In this document: positions 45,479 through 58,137 of the stretch, in pieces | How the letters are laid out: each line of letters starts with the position of its first letter | Numbering within the stretch: the stretch's first letter is position 1 | Translations under genes and position numbers: made by a program | Notes under the pieces: model-generated | What the model was told of the DNA's origin: nothing | The model's database searches: none | The model's input: the letters and a program-made list of their open reading frames with translations, nothing else | Assembly (NCBI RefSeq): GCF_937873615.1 | Contig: NZ_CALMYP010000067.1 | Location: forward strand, 62,001-126,000 | Origin: an uncultured Paracoccus sp. | GTDB lineage: Bacteria; Pseudomonadota; Alphaproteobacteria; Rhodobacterales; Rhodobacteraceae | DNA length: 64,000 bases | Direction: 5' to 3'

Positions 45479-46250
45479 TCCCCGCCTCCTTGTTGTGATC
45501 GTAGATGAGCCGCAGCCCGTGGACGGTCAGGTCGTCTTCGATGCTGTCGAAGACATCCGTTCCCTGTTCGAACAACGGGGCGAGCCCCCCGGTTGCAATG
45601 ACTTTCATCGGCAGGCCGCGCTCGGCGCGGATCTGGCGGATGATGCCTTCCATGAGGCCGATATAGCCCCAGAAGATGCCCGACTGGATACAGGCGACGG
45701 TATTGGTGCCGATGGCCTGCGCGGGTTTGGTCACATCGACATGGGGCAGCGAAGCCGCGCCCATATGCAGCGCCTCAAGCGACAGGTTCACCCCCGGCGC
45801 GATCACGCCCCCGACATAGGCGCCATCGGGCGCGGCCACGTCGAAGGTGGTGGCGGTGCCGAAATCGACGACGATCAGGTCGCCGCCATGACGCTCATGC
45901 GCGGCCCAGGTGTTGACGATGCGGTCGGGGCCGACAGTGGCGCCGGCATCGACGCGCGGATCGGCCGGCAGCAGGCAGTCGGGCTTGCCGACGACCAGGG
46001 GCCGGGTGTTGAAATAGCGGCTGCACAGAACCCGCAGGTTGAAGACCACGCGCGGCACCGTCGAGGAGATGATGCAGCGGTCGATATCCAGCTCGAAATG
46101 CCTGAGCGAGATCAGTGTTTCCAGCCAGACGAAATATTCGTCGGCGGTGCGGGTGTGATCGGTGGCGATGCGCCAATGCGACAGGAATTTCTCGCCATCC
46201 CAGATCGAGAAGACGGTGTTGGTATTGCCGGTGTCGATACAGAGCAGCAT
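45471..46250 (-). CDS. coaX: Type III pantothenate kinase
   Basis: The 259-residue ASKHA-fold kinase starts [19 protein letters not shown] (phosphate loop DTGNTN). It has DFGTATTFDVAAPDGAYVGGVIAPGV in the centre and IATGGLAPLFEQG near the end. It phosphorylates pantothenate in coenzyme A synthesis without strict ATP-type inhibition by CoA. The start at 46250 overlaps the birA stop; a longer upstream frame is a birA shadow. Confidence 0.94.
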   Translation of the reverse strand: MLLCIDTGNTNTVFSIWDGEKFLSHWRIATDHTRTADEYFVWLETLISLRHFELDIDRCIISSTVPRVVFNLRVLCSRYFNTRPLVVGKPDCLLPADPRVDAGATVGPDRIVNTWAAHERHGGDLIVVDFGTATTFDVAAPDGAYVGGVIAPGVNLSLEALHMGAASLPHVDVTKPAQAIGTNTVACIQSGIFWGYIGLMEGIIRQIRAERGLPMKVIATGGLAPLFEQGTDVFDSIEDDLTVHGLRLIYDHNKEAGNV

Positions 46251-47002
46251 CAGAAGAACACATCCGCAGCGGGGATCAGTTGCCGCCCGCTGGCCGAAAC
46301 GAGGATCAGCGCGCCGCCATCGTCGATGCCCTCGAAGCGACCGCTCCATTCGGCGGTGCCGGTGCGGGCGATGATGGTTTCGCCAAGCCGGGCGGCGCGG
46401 GCCAGATAGGCCTGGCGCAGCGGCGCGAAACCCTCGGCTTTCAGGCGCGATTCCCAATGCGCAAAGGCAGGGGCGAGAAGGTCGAGGAAATCCTCGGGCG
46501 CGATGCCGATGGCGGTCTCGCCGCGCAGGCTGACCGGAACGAAGGCGGTGCCGGGCTCGGCCGGTGGGGCCTCGGCCAGGTTCACGCCGATGCCGATTGC
46601 AAGCGCAGATACGGCGCCGCCCTGCCCCTGACTTTCCAGCAGGATGCCGGCCACCTTGCCGCCATTCAGCAGCACGTCATTGGGCCATTTCAGCGCCAGT
46701 CGCGCCACCGGTCCGGCGGCAGCCGCAAGCGCGTCGTAAAGCGCCAGACAGGCAACGAAGGAATAAAGCGCCACCTCGCCCGGCGACCCGGTCGGACGCA
46801 GCGCCAGCGAGGCCGCGAAATTGCCCGCCGGCATGGACCAGTTGCGACCGCGACGACCGCGGCCCTGATACTGGTCATGGGTCAGGATCCAGGCCGGCCC
46901 GCTGAGTTGCGGCGCCATGCGCAGGGCATCGGCATTGGTCGAGGGGCTGCGCGGCAGGATATGCCGCGCCACGCCCTCGGGCCAGGTATCGCGCTCAGCC
47001 AC
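46250..47002 (-). CDS. birA: Biotin-[acetyl-CoA-carboxylase] ligase
   Basis: The 250-residue protein has the biotinyl-AMP motif GRGRRGRNW at residues 47-55, [20 protein letters not shown] and GIGVNL. It lacks an N-terminal HTH, so it is a class I (non-regulatory) ligase. It attaches biotin to carboxylase subunits. The start overlaps the nuoN stop by 8 bases. Confidence 0.94.
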   Translation of the reverse strand: MAERDTWPEGVARHILPRSPSTNADALRMAPQLSGPAWILTHDQYQGRGRRGRNWSMPAGNFAASLALRPTGSPGEVALYSFVACLALYDALAAAAGPVARLALKWPNDVLLNGGKVAGILLESQGQGGAVSALAIGIGVNLAEAPPAEPGTAFVPVSLRGETAIGIAPEDFLDLLAPAFAHWESRLKAEGFAPLRQAYLARAARLGETIIARTGTAEWSGRFEGIDDGGALILVSASGRQLIPAADVFF

Positions 47003-48488
47003 CGTGCTGGGTCGCGGGTGCTGCGGCCTGCTCGACGGCGACGCCCTCGCTCAGCATCAGCGATTCCGCCGCCCGACCCGCCGCACGGTCGACGCCGAAG
47101 GTGGTCACCGCGCCGAGGACGACGATGACCGCAGCCCCCGCCAGCATGACGAATGAGACCGGCCCCATGCGGCTTGTCAGCGGTTCGGTCTCGCTGCCGA
47201 AATACATGTAATAGACGATGCGCAGGTAATAGAAGGCACCGATCACCGAGGCGATCACGCCCGCCACCGCCAGCCAGCCCATCCCGGCATTCACAGCCGC
47301 GTTCAGTACGCCCAGCTTGGCGAAGAAGCCCAGCATCGGCGGCACACCGGCAAGGCTGAACATCAGGATCATGACCGCGAAGGCCTTGACCGGCTCGACC
47401 TTGGCGAACTGGTTCAGGCTGGCCAGATCGGTCACCGGCTCTCCGTCGCGTTCCAGCGACAGGATCCAGGCGAAGACGCCGATATTCATCACCGCATAGA
47501 TCGCCATATAGACCAGCATCGCCTGCACACCGATGGCGGTGCCAGCGGCAAGGCCCATCAGCGCAAAGCCCATATGGGCGATCGAGGAATAGGCCATCAG
47601 GCGCTTGATATTGGTCTGCCGGATACCGGCGATCGAGCCGAGGAACATCGACATCAGCGACAGCACCGCGAGGATCTGCCCCCAGTCGCCCGGCACCTGC
47701 CCGAAGGCATCGACCAGCACCCGGGCCAGAAGCGCCATGGCCGCGATCTTTGGTGCCGAGGCGAAGAAGGCCGTGACCGGCGTGGGCGAGCCCTCATAGA
47801 CATCGGGCGTCCACATGTGGAAGGGCACGGCCGAGACCTTGAAGGCCAGGCCCACGATCACGAAGACCAGACCGAACAGCAGCCCCACGGGCAGCGTGCC
47901 GGCCTGCACCACGGTGATGATACCGGCAAAGCTGGTGGTGCCCGCAAAGCCGTAGACCAGCGAAGCACCGTAAAGCAGCATCCCCGAGCTGAGCGAGCCG
48001 AGCACGAAATATTTCAGGCCGGCCTCCGACGAGCGCGAGGATTCGCGGCGCATCGCGGCGATGACGTAAAGCGCCAGCGATTGCAGCTCCAGCCCCATGT
48101 AAAGCGACAGCAGGTCGCCGGCGGACACCATGACCATCATCCCGGTCGCCGACAGTGCGATCAGGATCGGGAATTCGAAGCGCAGCATGCCGCGACGCTC
48201 CATGTAATCGGCGCTCATCGCCATGACGGCGGCTGCCGACAGCAGGATCAGCACCTTGCAGAAGCGCGAGAACATGTCCGAGACGAACATGCCGTGGAAG
48301 GCCGCACCCTCGGGCGCGACGCCGAGTTCGATATAGAAGGCCAGCCCCAGGAAGACGAGAACCGTCACCCAGAGCAGCGGGCGCGCAATCGCGTCCTTGC
48401 CGAAATAGGCCCCGGCCAGAAGCGCCAGCATGGCGTAGGCCGCCAGCAGGATTTCCGGCATGATGATCGTGAAATCGAGCGAAGTCAT
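46995..48488 (-). CDS. nuoN: NADH-quinone oxidoreductase subunit N
   Basis: The 497-residue protein has about 14 helices of the antiporter-like family, with the conserved [53 protein letters not shown] and [15 protein letters not shown]. It is a proton-pumping membrane subunit of complex I. The start at 48488 ([12 protein letters not shown]) follows GAGAGGACC. Confidence 0.97.
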   Translation of the reverse strand: MTSLDFTIIMPEILLAAYAMLALLAGAYFGKDAIARPLLWVTVLVFLGLAFYIELGVAPEGAAFHGMFVSDMFSRFCKVLILLSAAAVMAMSADYMERRGMLRFEFPILIALSATGMMVMVSAGDLLSLYMGLELQSLALYVIAAMRRESSRSSEAGLKYFVLGSLSSGMLLYGASLVYGFAGTTSFAGIITVVQAGTLPVGLLFGLVFVIVGLAFKVSAVPFHMWTPDVYEGSPTPVTAFFASAPKIAAMALLARVLVDAFGQVPGDWGQILAVLSLMSMFLGSIAGIRQTNIKRLMAYSSIAHMGFALMGLAAGTAIGVQAMLVYMAIYAVMNIGVFAWILSLERDGEPVTDLASLNQFAKVEPVKAFAVMILMFSLAGVPPMLGFFAKLGVLNAAVNAGMGWLAVAGVIASVIGAFYYLRIVYYMYFGSETEPLTSRMGPVSFVMLAGAAVIVVLGAVTTFGVDRAAGRAAESLMLSEGVAVEQAAAPATQHGG

Positions 48489-48498
48489 GACGGTCCTC

Positions 48499-50082
48499 TC
48501 AGTGCTCTGCCGCGGCGCTATCCGCCGCAGTTGTGGCCTCGACCACACGGTAGGCTGCCGGGTTTTCCGGCCGGCTTTCGGTCGCGGCGCTGTATTGGCT
48601 CACCAAGGCCTCGACGCTCGGGCCGGTGATGTCGGTCACAACGCGCGGATAGATGCCCAGCCACAGGGTCATGACGATCAGCGGCACGAAGATCCAGCGC
48701 TCGCGCGGGGTCATGTCGGTGATGGTCTTGAGGCTTTCCTTGATCAGCGCCCCCAGCGTCACCCGGCGATAAAGCCAGAGCGCGTAAGCCGCCGACAGGA
48801 TCACCCCGGTCGCGGCCACGAAGGCCACCCAGGTATTGACCCGGAAGGTGCCCAGCAGGGTCAGGAACTCGCCGACGAAGCCTGAGGTGCCGGGAAGCCC
48901 GACATTGGCCATGGTGAAAAACATGAAGATCAGCGCGTATTTCGGCATCCGGTTCACGAGACCGCCATAGGCGTCGATCTCGCGCGTGTGCATGCGGTCG
49001 TAGATCACGCCGACGCACAGGAACAGCGCACCCGAGACGAAACCATGCGACAGCATCTGGAAGATGGCGCCGTTCACGCCCGCCTGGTTCGCCGCGAAGG
49101 CGCCCATGGTGACATAGCCCATATGCGCAATCGACGAATAGGCGATCAGCTTCTTCATGTCCGACTGCGCCAGCGCCACCAGCGAGGTATAGACGATGGC
49201 AATCGCCGACAGCCAGAAGACGAAGGGCTGGAAGATGTCCGACGCAATCGGGAACATCGGCAGCGAGAAGCGCAGGAAGCCGTAGCCGCCCATCTTCAAC
49301 AGCACCGCCGCCAGCACGACAGACCCCGCCGTCGGCGCCTGAACGTGCGCATCCGGCAGCCAGGTATGGACCGGCCACATCGGCATCTTCACCGCGAAGC
49401 TGGCGAAGAAGGCCAGGAACAGCAGCGTCTGCATCCCGCCGAAGATCGTCCAGCCAAGGAAGTGGATCGGCGAGGAGGAGAAGTCGAAGGCCAGAAGCTG
49501 CTCGATATCCGTGGTGCCGGCGGCGCGATACATGGTGATCATCGCGACCAGCATCAGCACCGAGCCGAGGAAGGTATAGAGGAAGAACTTGAACGCCGCA
49601 TAGATGCGGTTCTGCCCGCCCCAGATGCCGATGATCAGGAACATCGGGATCAGGCCTGCCTCGAAGAACAGGTAGAACAGGATCAGGTCGAGCGCTGTGA
49701 AGACGCCGATCATCAGCCCTTCCAGCACCAGGAAGGCGATCATGTATTCCTTGACGCGGGCCTTCACCTCCCAGGTCGAGAGGATGGTGATCGGCATCAG
49801 GAAGGTGGTCAGCAGCACGAACAGGACCGAGATCCCATCGACGCCCATCTTGTAGCGCAGCCCGAAGATCCAGTTGCGATCCTCGACGAACTGGAAGCCG
49901 GTATTGGCCGGATCGAAGCCGAACAGGACATAGAGCGAGATCACGAAGGTCGCCGAAGTGGCGATCAGGGCCAGCCATTTCGCATTGCGCTGAGACGATT
50001 CGTCATCCCCGCGCAGGAAGATGGCCAGGATCAGCGCCGCGACAATCGGCAGAAAGGTGATGATCGAGAGAATATTGGTCAT
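48499..50082 (-). CDS. nuoM: NADH-quinone oxidoreductase subunit M
   Basis: The 527-residue antiporter-like subunit has [17 protein letters not shown], the glutamate motif [46 protein letters not shown] and [15 protein letters not shown]. It has about 14 helices. It lies 4 bases after nuoL and 10 bases before nuoN, in one operon. Confidence 0.97.
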   Translation of the reverse strand: MTNILSIITFLPIVAALILAIFLRGDDESSQRNAKWLALIATSATFVISLYVLFGFDPANTGFQFVEDRNWIFGLRYKMGVDGISVLFVLLTTFLMPITILSTWEVKARVKEYMIAFLVLEGLMIGVFTALDLILFYLFFEAGLIPMFLIIGIWGGQNRIYAAFKFFLYTFLGSVLMLVAMITMYRAAGTTDIEQLLAFDFSSSPIHFLGWTIFGGMQTLLFLAFFASFAVKMPMWPVHTWLPDAHVQAPTAGSVVLAAVLLKMGGYGFLRFSLPMFPIASDIFQPFVFWLSAIAIVYTSLVALAQSDMKKLIAYSSIAHMGYVTMGAFAANQAGVNGAIFQMLSHGFVSGALFLCVGVIYDRMHTREIDAYGGLVNRMPKYALIFMFFTMANVGLPGTSGFVGEFLTLLGTFRVNTWVAFVAATGVILSAAYALWLYRRVTLGALIKESLKTITDMTPRERWIFVPLIVMTLWLGIYPRVVTDITGPSVEALVSQYSAATESRPENPAAYRVVEATTAADSAAAEH

Positions 50083-50086
50083 CTTA

Positions 50087-52201
50087 TCACATGCTCCCGC
50101 GCATCATCACCCAGATCAGCAGGCCAAGGACGCCCACCACCATGGCAAGCGCATAGTGGAAGACGTAACCCGATTGCAACCGGCCCGCGAAGCGCGCCAG
50201 CCGCGGGATCAGCCCCATGGCAATACCGTTGATGGTGCCGTCGATGACCTTGCCATCGCCGTCGAGCCAGAGCACGCGGCCAAGCCAGCGCGCCGGACGC
50301 ACGAAGACGCGGTCATAGAGCTCGTCGAAATACCATTTGTTGAGCAGGAAGTTGTAAAGCGGCCGCTGCGTCGCCGCCAGCTTCGCCGGCGCCTCGGGAT
50401 AGCGGATATACATCATCCATGCGGTGAAAAGCCCGATCAGCATCGCGATGAAGGGCGACACCTTCACCCATTTCGGCGCCGCATGGGCCTCGTGGATGAC
50501 ATGGTTGTCGGGATGCATGTAGATCGCGCCGCCGACCGGGGCCGGCACATCGGTGCGCAGCACGCCCGGTTCCGCATGGGCGGCCTCGGCAGGTGCGGTC
50601 TCGGTGCCCGGAGCGGCATCGGTGGCGTGATCGGCGGGCGCGGCCTCGGCATGGTCGCCTTCGGCGCTCGCGTGGGCCTCGGCCCCGCCCAGGTGGAAGA
50701 AGCTGTTCACCTTGTCGCCGAAGAAGTCGCCATACCAGACCATGCCCGAGAAGATCGCGCCGACGGCCAGAACCCCAAGCGGGATGGTCATCACCGGCGG
50801 CGATTCATGGGCATGTTCATGGGCGTGGTGATCGCCCCGCTCGGAGCCGTAGAAGGTCAGGAACATCAGCCGCCAGCTGTAGAAGCTGGTAAAGCCGGCC
50901 GCCACGACCAGGGCCCAGAAGGCGAAGCCGTTGCCGACCCAGGCGCTTTCGATGATCGCATCCTTCGACAGGAAGCCGGCGAAACCGATGGTGGTCAGCG
51001 GAATGCCGACGCCGGTAATGGCCAGCGTGCCGATCAGCATGGCATAGAAGGTCAGCGGGATCTTCTTGCGCAGCGCGCCGTAGTTCCGCATGTCCTGCTC
51101 GTGATGCATGGCATGGATGACCGAGCCGGCACCGAGGAACAGCATGGCCTTGAAGAAGGCATGGGTCAGCAGGTGGAACATCGCCGCCGAATAGACGCCG
51201 ACACCCGCCGCCACGAACATATAGCCAAGCTGCGAACAGGTCGAATAGGCGATGACGCGCTTGATGTCGTTCTGGACCAGCCCCACGGTCGCCGCGAAGA
51301 AGGCGGTGCAGGCACCGATCACGGTGATGAAGGTCGTCGCCTGCGGGGCGAATTCGTAAAGCGGCGACATCCGGCAGACCAGGAAGACGCCCGCCGTGAC
51401 CATGGTCGCGGCGTGGATCAGCGCCGAAACCGGGGTCGGGCCTTCCATGGCGTCAGGCAGCCAGGTGTGCAGGAACAGCTGCGCCGATTTGCCCATCGCA
51501 CCGATGAACAGCAGCACCCCGAGCAGGTTCGCCGCGTTCCAGTCGCGCCACAGGAAATGCACGCTGGTATCGGCAACGGCCGGAACCTGGGCGAAGATCT
51601 CGTCGAAGACGACGGTGCCGGTCAGCCACCAGAGCCCGAAGATCCCCAGCAGGAAGCCGAAATCGCCGACCCGGTTGACGACGAAGGCCTTGATCGCCGC
51701 CGCATTGGCCGAGGGCTTCTTGTAGTAGAACCCGATCAGCAGATAGGAGGCGACGCCCACCCCTTCCCAGCCGAAGAACATCTGCAGAAGGTTGTCGGCG
51801 GTCACCAGCATCAGCATGGCGAAGGTGAAGAAGCTCAGATAGGCGAAGAAACGGGCCTTGTAATGCTCGCCCTCAGTCCAGTTCTCGTCATGGGCCATGT
51901 AGCCCATCGAGTAGAGATGCACGAGCGCCGAGACCGTGGTGACCACGATCAGCATGATCGCGGTCAGCCGATCCAGCCGGATCGCCCATTGCGCGGTGAA
52001 ATCGCCCGAGACGATCCAGTCCAGCACCGGGATATGCTGGGTCACGCCGTCGAAGCCCAGGAAGGTGATCCAGGACATCAGGCAGGCGAGGAAGAGGATC
52101 CCCGTGGTCAGGATCTGCGCCGCCTTCTCGCCGATGAAGCGCCAGCCGAAGCCGGCGATCAGCGCCCCGACAAGGGGTCCGAACAGGATGAACTTTTCCA
52201 T
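50087..52201 (-). CDS. nuoL: NADH-quinone oxidoreductase subunit L
   Basis: The 704-residue antiporter-like subunit has an extra C-terminal amphipathic arm. Motifs include [45 protein letters not shown] and [16 protein letters not shown] long Ala/Glu/His-rich insert of about 75 residues (around 505-580) precedes the lateral-arm region. This acidic loop is not essential in other species' NuoL and probably faces the periplasm or cytosol at the arm base. Confidence 0.96.
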   Translation of the reverse strand: MEKFILFGPLVGALIAGFGWRFIGEKAAQILTTGILFLACLMSWITFLGFDGVTQHIPVLDWIVSGDFTAQWAIRLDRLTAIMLIVVTTVSALVHLYSMGYMAHDENWTEGEHYKARFFAYLSFFTFAMLMLVTADNLLQMFFGWEGVGVASYLLIGFYYKKPSANAAAIKAFVVNRVGDFGFLLGIFGLWWLTGTVVFDEIFAQVPAVADTSVHFLWRDWNAANLLGVLLFIGAMGKSAQLFLHTWLPDAMEGPTPVSALIHAATMVTAGVFLVCRMSPLYEFAPQATTFITVIGACTAFFAATVGLVQNDIKRVIAYSTCSQLGYMFVAAGVGVYSAAMFHLLTHAFFKAMLFLGAGSVIHAMHHEQDMRNYGALRKKIPLTFYAMLIGTLAITGVGIPLTTIGFAGFLSKDAIIESAWVGNGFAFWALVVAAGFTSFYSWRLMFLTFYGSERGDHHAHEHAHESPPVMTIPLGVLAVGAIFSGMVWYGDFFGDKVNSFFHLGGAEAHASAEGDHAEAAPADHATDAAPGTETAPAEAAHAEPGVLRTDVPAPVGGAIYMHPDNHVIHEAHAAPKWVKVSPFIAMLIGLFTAWMMYIRYPEAPAKLAATQRPLYNFLLNKWYFDELYDRVFVRPARWLGRVLWLDGDGKVIDGTINGIAMGLIPRLARFAGRLQSGYVFHYALAMVVGVLGLLIWVMMRGSM

Positions 52202-52204
52202 GCG

Positions 52205-52540
<336 letters not shown>

Positions 52541-52594
52541 TTATCGTCCATTCTTCCAACGCCGGGCGTCGGTCTGTCTCAGTCTGCCGCGCTC

Positions 52595-53197
52595 TTACAG
52601 GCCCTGCCCCGGCTTCACATCGCGCAGTTCCAGCTGCTTCGCCGGATCCGTCCACATCTGCTTCAGCACGTTCTGGCGCTTGATGTCGCGGCGGTGGCGA
52701 ATGGTCAGCACGATGGCGCCGATCATGGCGACCAGCAGGATCAGGCCGGCCAGTTGGAAAGCCAGGAAATAGCGGTCGTAAAGCACCGTGGCGATGGAGT
52801 TGGTATTGCCCATATCCGCCGGGATCGGCGCGGCCAGTTGATCGGCGGCGCCGGGCGCGATCTGCCAGCCGGCAAAGCTCATTCCCAGGACCGTCAGCAG
52901 CACCGCCGCAATGACCAGCCCCAGCGGCAGGAAGCGCGCCAATTCGCCCTTCAGCTCGGCGAAATCGACATCGAGCATCATGACCACGAACAGGAACAGC
53001 ACCGCGACCGCGCCGACATAGACGATGATCAGCAGCATGGCGACGAACTCGGCGCCCGCCAGCACGAACAGGCCCGACGCGCAGAGGAAGGTCAGGATCA
53101 GCCAGAGCACCGAATGCACCGGGTTCTTCGAGATCACGACCATGAACCCGGCCACGCAGGCGAGGACCGCGAACAGATAGAATGCGAAGGCCATCAT
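52595..53197 (-). CDS. nuoJ: NADH-quinone oxidoreductase subunit J
   Basis: The 200-residue protein has five helices, [22 protein letters not shown] at the start and [22 protein letters not shown] in the third helix. It belongs to the membrane arm of complex I. The ATG overlaps the stop of the CMD-family gene (ATGA), showing that gene is truly within the operon. Confidence 0.96.
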   Translation of the reverse strand: MMAFAFYLFAVLACVAGFMVVISKNPVHSVLWLILTFLCASGLFVLAGAEFVAMLLIIVYVGAVAVLFLFVVMMLDVDFAELKGELARFLPLGLVIAAVLLTVLGMSFAGWQIAPGAADQLAAPIPADMGNTNSIATVLYDRYFLAFQLAGLILLVAMIGAIVLTIRHRRDIKRQNVLKQMWTDPAKQLELRDVKPGQGL

Positions 53198-53598
53198 GCC
53201 TCATCCTCCTCGTCATAGACCCTGGCAGCGATCTCCAGCGCCTTCTGCATGGCGGGCAGCCCCGCGAACATGCTCATCTGATAAATGGTTTCCGCGATCT
53301 CGCGCTTGGTCGCGCCTGCCTCCAGCGCCTGACGGATGGTCAGGCGAAGCTGCGGCTCGGCCAGGGCGCCCTGAACGGTGATCGCGCCGATGGTCAGAAG
53401 CAGCCGGGTCTTCGAATCCAGCCCCTCGCGGTTGAAGGTCTTGCCGAACCACATTTCCAGCACATCGGCCGGCATGGTCGGCACCAGCTTCTCAAAGGCC
53501 TGGGTATCGACCTGTTCCAGCGCAGGATTGAAGGCACGCGCCATCTCCTGCCCCGATTGGAGCATCTGCTGGAACAGGCGTGTGAATGCGTCGTTCAT
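53194..53598 (-). CDS. Carboxymuconolactone decarboxylase (CMD) family protein in the nuo operon
   Basis: The 134-residue helical protein has the CMD-fold segment [50 protein letters not shown]. It lacks the CxxC of AhpD-type peroxidases, so it is closer to the decarboxylase branch. Its role in a respiratory operon is unknown. The start overlaps the nuoI stop, and its stop overlaps the nuoJ start, implying coupled translation. Confidence 0.8.
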   Translation of the reverse strand: MNDAFTRLFQQMLQSGQEMARAFNPALEQVDTQAFEKLVPTMPADVLEMWFGKTFNREGLDSKTRLLLTIGAITVQGALAEPQLRLTIRQALEAGATKREIAETIYQMSMFAGLPAMQKALEIAARVYDEEDEA

Positions 53599-54086
53599 CG
53601 GTAAGGCGCGTCCAAAGCGAGGTTGCGGGCGATCTCGGGTTCCCAGCGGTCGCCGTTTTCCAGCAGGCGCTGCTTGTCGAAGAACAGTTCTTCGCGGGTT
53701 TCGGTGGCGAATTCGAAATTCGGACCCTCGACGATGGCATCGACCGGGCAGGCCTCCTGGCAGAAGCCGCAATAGATGCACTTGGTCATGTCGATGTCGT
53801 AACGCGTGGTCCGGCGGCTGCCATCGTCGCGGGGTTCGGCGTCGATGGTGATCGCCTGGGCCGGGCAGATCGCCTCGCACAATTTGCAGGCGATGCAGCG
53901 TTCCTCGCCGGAAGGATAGCGGCGCAGCGCGTGCTCACCCCGAAAACGCGGGGAAAGCGGGCCCTTTTCATGCGGGTAGTTGATGGTTTCCTTCGGTCCG
54001 AAGAAATATTTCACCCCCAGGCCGAAGCCCTTGATGAAATCCCACATCAGGAAATATTTCGTCGCCCGGGCAAGATCGAGGGCCAT
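53595..54086 (-). CDS. nuoI: NADH-quinone oxidoreductase subunit I
   Basis: The 163-residue protein carries two 4Fe-4S cluster motifs, [12 protein letters not shown] and [12 protein letters not shown], near residues 64 and 103. They hold clusters N6a and N6b, which pass electrons towards the quinone site. The N-terminus [20 protein letters not shown] lies against the membrane. Confidence 0.97.
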   Translation of the reverse strand: MALDLARATKYFLMWDFIKGFGLGVKYFFGPKETINYPHEKGPLSPRFRGEHALRRYPSGEERCIACKLCEAICPAQAITIDAEPRDDGSRRTTRYDIDMTKCIYCGFCQEACPVDAIVEGPNFEFATETREELFFDKQRLLENGDRWEPEIARNLALDAPYR

Positions 54087-54088
54087 GA

Positions 54089-54259
54089 TCAGCGCTCCTT
54101 CAGGCGTTCGGCGACGAAGCGGTCGAAGGCCGCGACAAGCGCGCGGACATGCGCGGCATCGCGGTCCAGACCGGCATGATCGGCCAGGTAATGGGCGAAT
54201 TCGGCCTTGTCGGTCTCGCTGGCACTGGCCAGGGCATGGGCGATGGTTTGCTCTGACAT
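54089..54259 (-). CDS. Small 56-residue protein between nuoH and nuoI
   Basis: The protein starts [21 protein letters not shown] and ends [11 protein letters not shown]. It looks like a short helical, soluble protein with no signal peptide or cysteines. GGAGG lies 8 nt before the ATG, 2 bases separate it from nuoI and 4 from nuoH, so it is almost surely translated. I do not recognise the family. Confidence 0.65.
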   Translation of the reverse strand: MSEQTIAHALASASETDKAEFAHYLADHAGLDRDAAHVRALVAAFDRFVAERLKER

Positions 54260-54263
54260 GAGA

Positions 54264-55298
54264 TCAGCCTCCGACTGCTGCGCGGGCCCAGAACCCGCCA
54301 AGAACTTCATAACGCGCCATGATCGCCACGAACACGACCCAACCGAGCGAGAGCGGCAGGAACACCTTCCAGCCGATCCGCATCAGCTGGTCATAGCGAT
54401 AGCGCGGCACGATGGCCTTCACCATTGAGAACATCCAGAACCAGAACCACATCTTCAGCACCATCCACAGCACGCCGTCAGGCAGGCCCGGAATCGGCGA
54501 CAGCCAGCCACCGAAGAAGAAGATCGAGATCAGCGCGCACATCAGATACATGGCGATATACTCGCCGGCCATGAACAGCAGATAGGGCGTGGAGCCGTAT
54601 TCGACCATGTGGCCGGCGACCAGTTCCGATTCCGCTTCGGCAAGGTCGAAGGGTGGGCGGTTGGTTTCCGCCAGGGCGCTGATAAAGAACAGCGCCAGCA
54701 TCGGCAGATGCGGCAGCCAGTACCAGGACAGGAAGCCGGCCCCGGATTGCGATTCCACGATCACCGAGAGGTTCATCGAGCCGGCCGAGATGATGATGCC
54801 GATGATGATCAGCCCCATCGACACTTCATAGGAAATCATCTGCGAAGCCGAGCGCAGCGAGGCGAGGAACGGATATTTCGAGTTCGAGGCCCAGCCGCCC
54901 ATGATCACGCCGTAAACCTCAAGCGAGGACATGGCGAAGATGAACAGGATGCCGACATTGATATTGGCCATCACCCAGCCCGGCCCGAAGGGGATCGCGA
55001 CAAAGCCGATCAGGGCCAGCACCATCGACAGGAACGGGGCCAGGAAGAAGACGAACTTGTCGGCCCCGGCGGGGACGACGATTTCCTTCAGCACGTATTT
55101 CAGCGCATCGGCGAAGGTCTGTAGCAGGCCCCAGGGACCGACGACGTTCGGGCCGCGTCGCATCTGAACGGCGGCCCAGATCTTGCGGTCGCCGTAGACC
55201 ATGAAGATCAGCGAGATCATCACGAAGGCGATGACCGCCAGCCCCTGCGCCAGCAGGATGATGGCGTGACCCCAACCGGATGCCCAGAACTCAGCCAT
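54264..55298 (-). CDS. nuoH: NADH-quinone oxidoreductase subunit H
   Basis: The 344-residue membrane subunit has eight helices and conserved [47 protein letters not shown] and the end [18 protein letters not shown]. It forms the quinone-binding heel with NuoB/D. Its start overlaps the upstream lipoprotein gene by 8 bases. Confidence 0.97.
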   Translation of the reverse strand: MAEFWASGWGHAIILLAQGLAVIAFVMISLIFMVYGDRKIWAAVQMRRGPNVVGPWGLLQTFADALKYVLKEIVVPAGADKFVFFLAPFLSMVLALIGFVAIPFGPGWVMANINVGILFIFAMSSLEVYGVIMGGWASNSKYPFLASLRSASQMISYEVSMGLIIIGIIISAGSMNLSVIVESQSGAGFLSWYWLPHLPMLALFFISALAETNRPPFDLAEAESELVAGHMVEYGSTPYLLFMAGEYIAMYLMCALISIFFFGGWLSPIPGLPDGVLWMVLKMWFWFWMFSMVKAIVPRYRYDQLMRIGWKVFLPLSLGWVVFVAIMARYEVLGGFWARAAVGG

Positions 55299-56088
55299 TC
55301 TCTTTCGTCCCTTTCACAGGCCCGGCCGCTTCGATGCGGTCGGGTATGCCATGTGCCCTGCAATCGCGCAGAGTCTTTTCTCGTTCCATGACCCGCAAGC
55401 CCAGGGGCTTGGTCTTCGACATGGTAAAAATCGATTCCGCCGTCACGATGCCATCATCCTCGGCGTAGACCGTGCGGATATGGCGCGCATAGGGCGTTTT
55501 CGTTGTCTTCGACCATGCAGCCAATGTGCAGGTGGCATAGGCAAAGGCAGTGCTCTCGTCCACCCCTTGACGCAGTTGCGCCTGAACAGAAACCATATCG
55601 CCCGGTGCCTTGCTGCCGGACTGCACCACCCGCGCCACACGCCCGCCCAGGAAAGCCTCGGAAGGGGCCGGCGCAATACGTTTCGGCAGCGCCGAGGCGG
55701 TGCGGGCGGCGAATGCCTCGATCGCGACATCCTGCGCGCGGGGCGGCTTCGGCAGCGCCGAAAGCGGAATGCTGGTATCCTCGACCAGCACATCGGTCAG
55801 GCTGAACATCGCCTCGTCGGTTTGCCGCAATGTCTGCCGGCCCTTGGCCGAATCGACCGGTGTCCGGGTGACCGAACCGTCATTTTCCAGAATCAGCAAC
55901 TCGCCGCTTCGGGTCGAGACGCCGGCCAGGATCGAGGTATCCTCGGTCGGCCCTTCAAGCTGCACCGGAAGGGTCGCGGGTTTCGCCCGCGGCGGTTGCG
56001 CCAGCCCGGCATCGGGCGTCGCACATGCGCTGAGCATGGCGGTCAGCGCCGTCATGGTGCCCATCCCGATGATCTGTGCGTGACGCAT
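55291..56088 (-). CDS. Putative lipoprotein in the nuo operon
   Basis: The 265-residue protein starts [26 protein letters not shown], with a lipobox LSAC and cysteine at residue 22. The rest is a soluble periplasmic domain with several short charged stretches. I do not recognise the family. AAGAGGTGGC precedes the ATG at 56088. It lies 14 bases after nuoG and overlaps nuoH by 8 bases. Confidence 0.75.
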   Translation of the reverse strand: MRHAQIIGMGTMTALTAMLSACATPDAGLAQPPRAKPATLPVQLEGPTEDTSILAGVSTRSGELLILENDGSVTRTPVDSAKGRQTLRQTDEAMFSLTDVLVEDTSIPLSALPKPPRAQDVAIEAFAARTASALPKRIAPAPSEAFLGGRVARVVQSGSKAPGDMVSVQAQLRQGVDESTAFAYATCTLAAWSKTTKTPYARHIRTVYAEDDGIVTAESIFTMSKTKPLGLRVMEREKTLRDCRAHGIPDRIEAAGPVKGTKENG

Positions 56089-56102
56089 GCCACCTCTTAC
56101 CC

Positions 56103-58127
56103 CTATTCCGCCGCCAGCTTGCCATCGGCACCGCGTGCCGCCGCCATGGCCGAAAGCTCGGCCATCAGCGGCGAGGCGCGGGTGATCGAATTGGTCAGGT
56201 AGAAATCCTTCACCGCATAGCGGAAATCGCCCGAGCCCATCGCCGCAGCCGGCAGCGCCTGCCAGTCGTTCACGGCCACCTGATCGACCGCGCCGAGGAG
56301 CGGCACCGCCTCGATCAGCGCGCGCCGCAGGCCGGCAAGGCTGTCCCACGGCAATTGCTGGCCCAGTTCCGCCGAAAGCGCCCGCAGCACCGCCCAGTTT
56401 TCGCGCGCATCGCCGGGGGCGAAATTGGCGCGCATGGCCAGTTGCGGCCGGCCTTCGGTATTGACGAAAAGCGCGTTTTCTTCGGTATAGCAGGCGCCCG
56501 GCAGGATGATGTCGGCGCGATGCGCGCCCCGGTCGCCATGGCTGCCCTGATAGATCACGAAGGCACCCGGGGCCACGTCGATCTCATCCGCACCGAGGTT
56601 GAAGACCACATCCGCCCCATCCAGCGCGGCATCCAGACCGCCTTCGGTCACGGCGCCCACATCCATCGCGCCGACGCGGGCGGCGGCGGTCTGCAGGATC
56701 ATCAGCTTTGCCTGTGCGGCCTCGGCCATGGTCATGATCGTGCCCAGCACCGCAGCGCCATCCTCGCCCATCAAGGCGCCCTGTCCGACGATGATGACAC
56801 CGGGGATGCCGTGCTTTTCGCTGTGATCCATCGCCGCCAGCCGTTCCAGCGCGGCGCGGTCGCTGCCGATATGGCTGTAGCCATAGGTCAGGTCGGTTGC
56901 CGGCCCGATCCGCGCGACCTTGGCGCCACGCGCCCAGGCGGCGCGGATGCGCGCGTTCAGCACCGGCGCCTCGGTCCGGGGATCGGTGCCGATCAGCAGG
57001 ATCATCTTGGCGCTGTCGATATCGGCAATCGTCGCCGTCCCGACATAGCCCGAACGGTTGCCCGCCGGCAGCTTCGCCCCATCGGTGCGGCATTCGACAT
57101 TGCCGCCCAGCCCTTCCACCAGTTGCTTCAGGCTGAACGCGGCCTCGACCGGGGCCAGATCGCCGACCAGCCCGGCCAGCTTCTTCGCGCCCTTCATGGC
57201 AGAGGCGGCCGCAGACAACGCCTCGGCCCAGTTGGCCGGGCGCAGCTTGCCGTTTTCGCGGATATAGGGCTTGTCCAGCCGCTGACGACGCAGCCCGTCC
57301 CAGACGAAACGGGTCTTGTCGCTGATCCATTCCTCGTTCACCGCGTCATTGTTGCGCGGCATGATCCGCATCACTTCGCGGCCCTTGGTATCGACGCGGA
57401 TATTGCTGCCGAGCGCGTCCATCACGTCCACGGTCTCGGTCTTGGTCAGCTCCCACGGCCGGGCGGTGAAGGCATAGGGCTTCGACACCAGCGCCCCGAC
57501 CGGGCAGAGGTCGATGATATTGCCCTGCATGTTCGAATTCAGTGTCTCGTTCAGATAGGAGGTGATCTCGCTATCCTCGCCCCGACCGGTCTGGCCCATC
57601 TGGGTGATGCCGGCGACCTCGGTGGTGAAACGGACGCAGCGGGTGCAGGAAATGCAGCGCGTCATATGGGTCTCGACCAGCGGGCCGAGATTGAGTTCCT
57701 CGGCGGCGCGCTTCGGCTCTCGGTAGCGGCTGAAATCGACGCCGTAGGCCATGGCCTGATCCTGCAGGTCGCATTCGCCGCCCTGATCGCAGATCGGGCA
57801 ATCGAGCGGGTGGTTGATGAGCAGGAACTCCATCACCCCCTCGCGGGCCTTCTTGACCATGGGCGAGTTGGTCAGCACTTCCGAGGGCTGCCCTTCCGGC
57901 CCCGGTCGCAGGTCCTTGACCTGCATGGCGCAGGAGGCGGCGGGCTTGGGCGGGCCGCCCACCACCTCGACCAGGCACATGCGGCAATTGCCGGCGATGG
58001 ACAGCCGCTCGTGATAGCAGAAGCGCGGAATCTCGACCCCGGCCTGTTCGCAGGCCTGGATCAGGGTCAGGTTCGGATCGACCTCGATTTCCTTGCCGTC
58101 GATCTTGATTTTGCGCAGATCTGCCAT
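56103..58127 (-). CDS. nuoG: NADH-quinone oxidoreductase subunit G
   Basis: The 674-residue protein binds iron-sulfur clusters N1b, N4 and N5. It has a 2Fe-2S ferredoxin-like start ([20 protein letters not shown]), [17 protein letters not shown] and [17 protein letters not shown] molybdopterin-oxidoreductase-like C-terminal part follows without the catalytic function. The start at 58127 ([15 protein letters not shown]) has AAGGACGTTGAC upstream. Confidence 0.96.
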   Translation of the reverse strand: MADLRKIKIDGKEIEVDPNLTLIQACEQAGVEIPRFCYHERLSIAGNCRMCLVEVVGGPPKPAASCAMQVKDLRPGPEGQPSEVLTNSPMVKKAREGVMEFLLINHPLDCPICDQGGECDLQDQAMAYGVDFSRYREPKRAAEELNLGPLVETHMTRCISCTRCVRFTTEVAGITQMGQTGRGEDSEITSYLNETLNSNMQGNIIDLCPVGALVSKPYAFTARPWELTKTETVDVMDALGSNIRVDTKGREVMRIMPRNNDAVNEEWISDKTRFVWDGLRRQRLDKPYIRENGKLRPANWAEALSAAASAMKGAKKLAGLVGDLAPVEAAFSLKQLVEGLGGNVECRTDGAKLPAGNRSGYVGTATIADIDSAKMILLIGTDPRTEAPVLNARIRAAWARGAKVARIGPATDLTYGYSHIGSDRAALERLAAMDHSEKHGIPGVIIVGQGALMGEDGAAVLGTIMTMAEAAQAKLMILQTAAARVGAMDVGAVTEGGLDAALDGADVVFNLGADEIDVAPGAFVIYQGSHGDRGAHRADIILPGACYTEENALFVNTEGRPQLAMRANFAPGDARENWAVLRALSAELGQQLPWDSLAGLRRALIEAVPLLGAVDQVAVNDWQALPAAAMGSGDFRYAVKDFYLTNSITRASPLMAELSAMAAARGADGKLAAE

Positions 58128-58137
58128 GTCAACGTCC

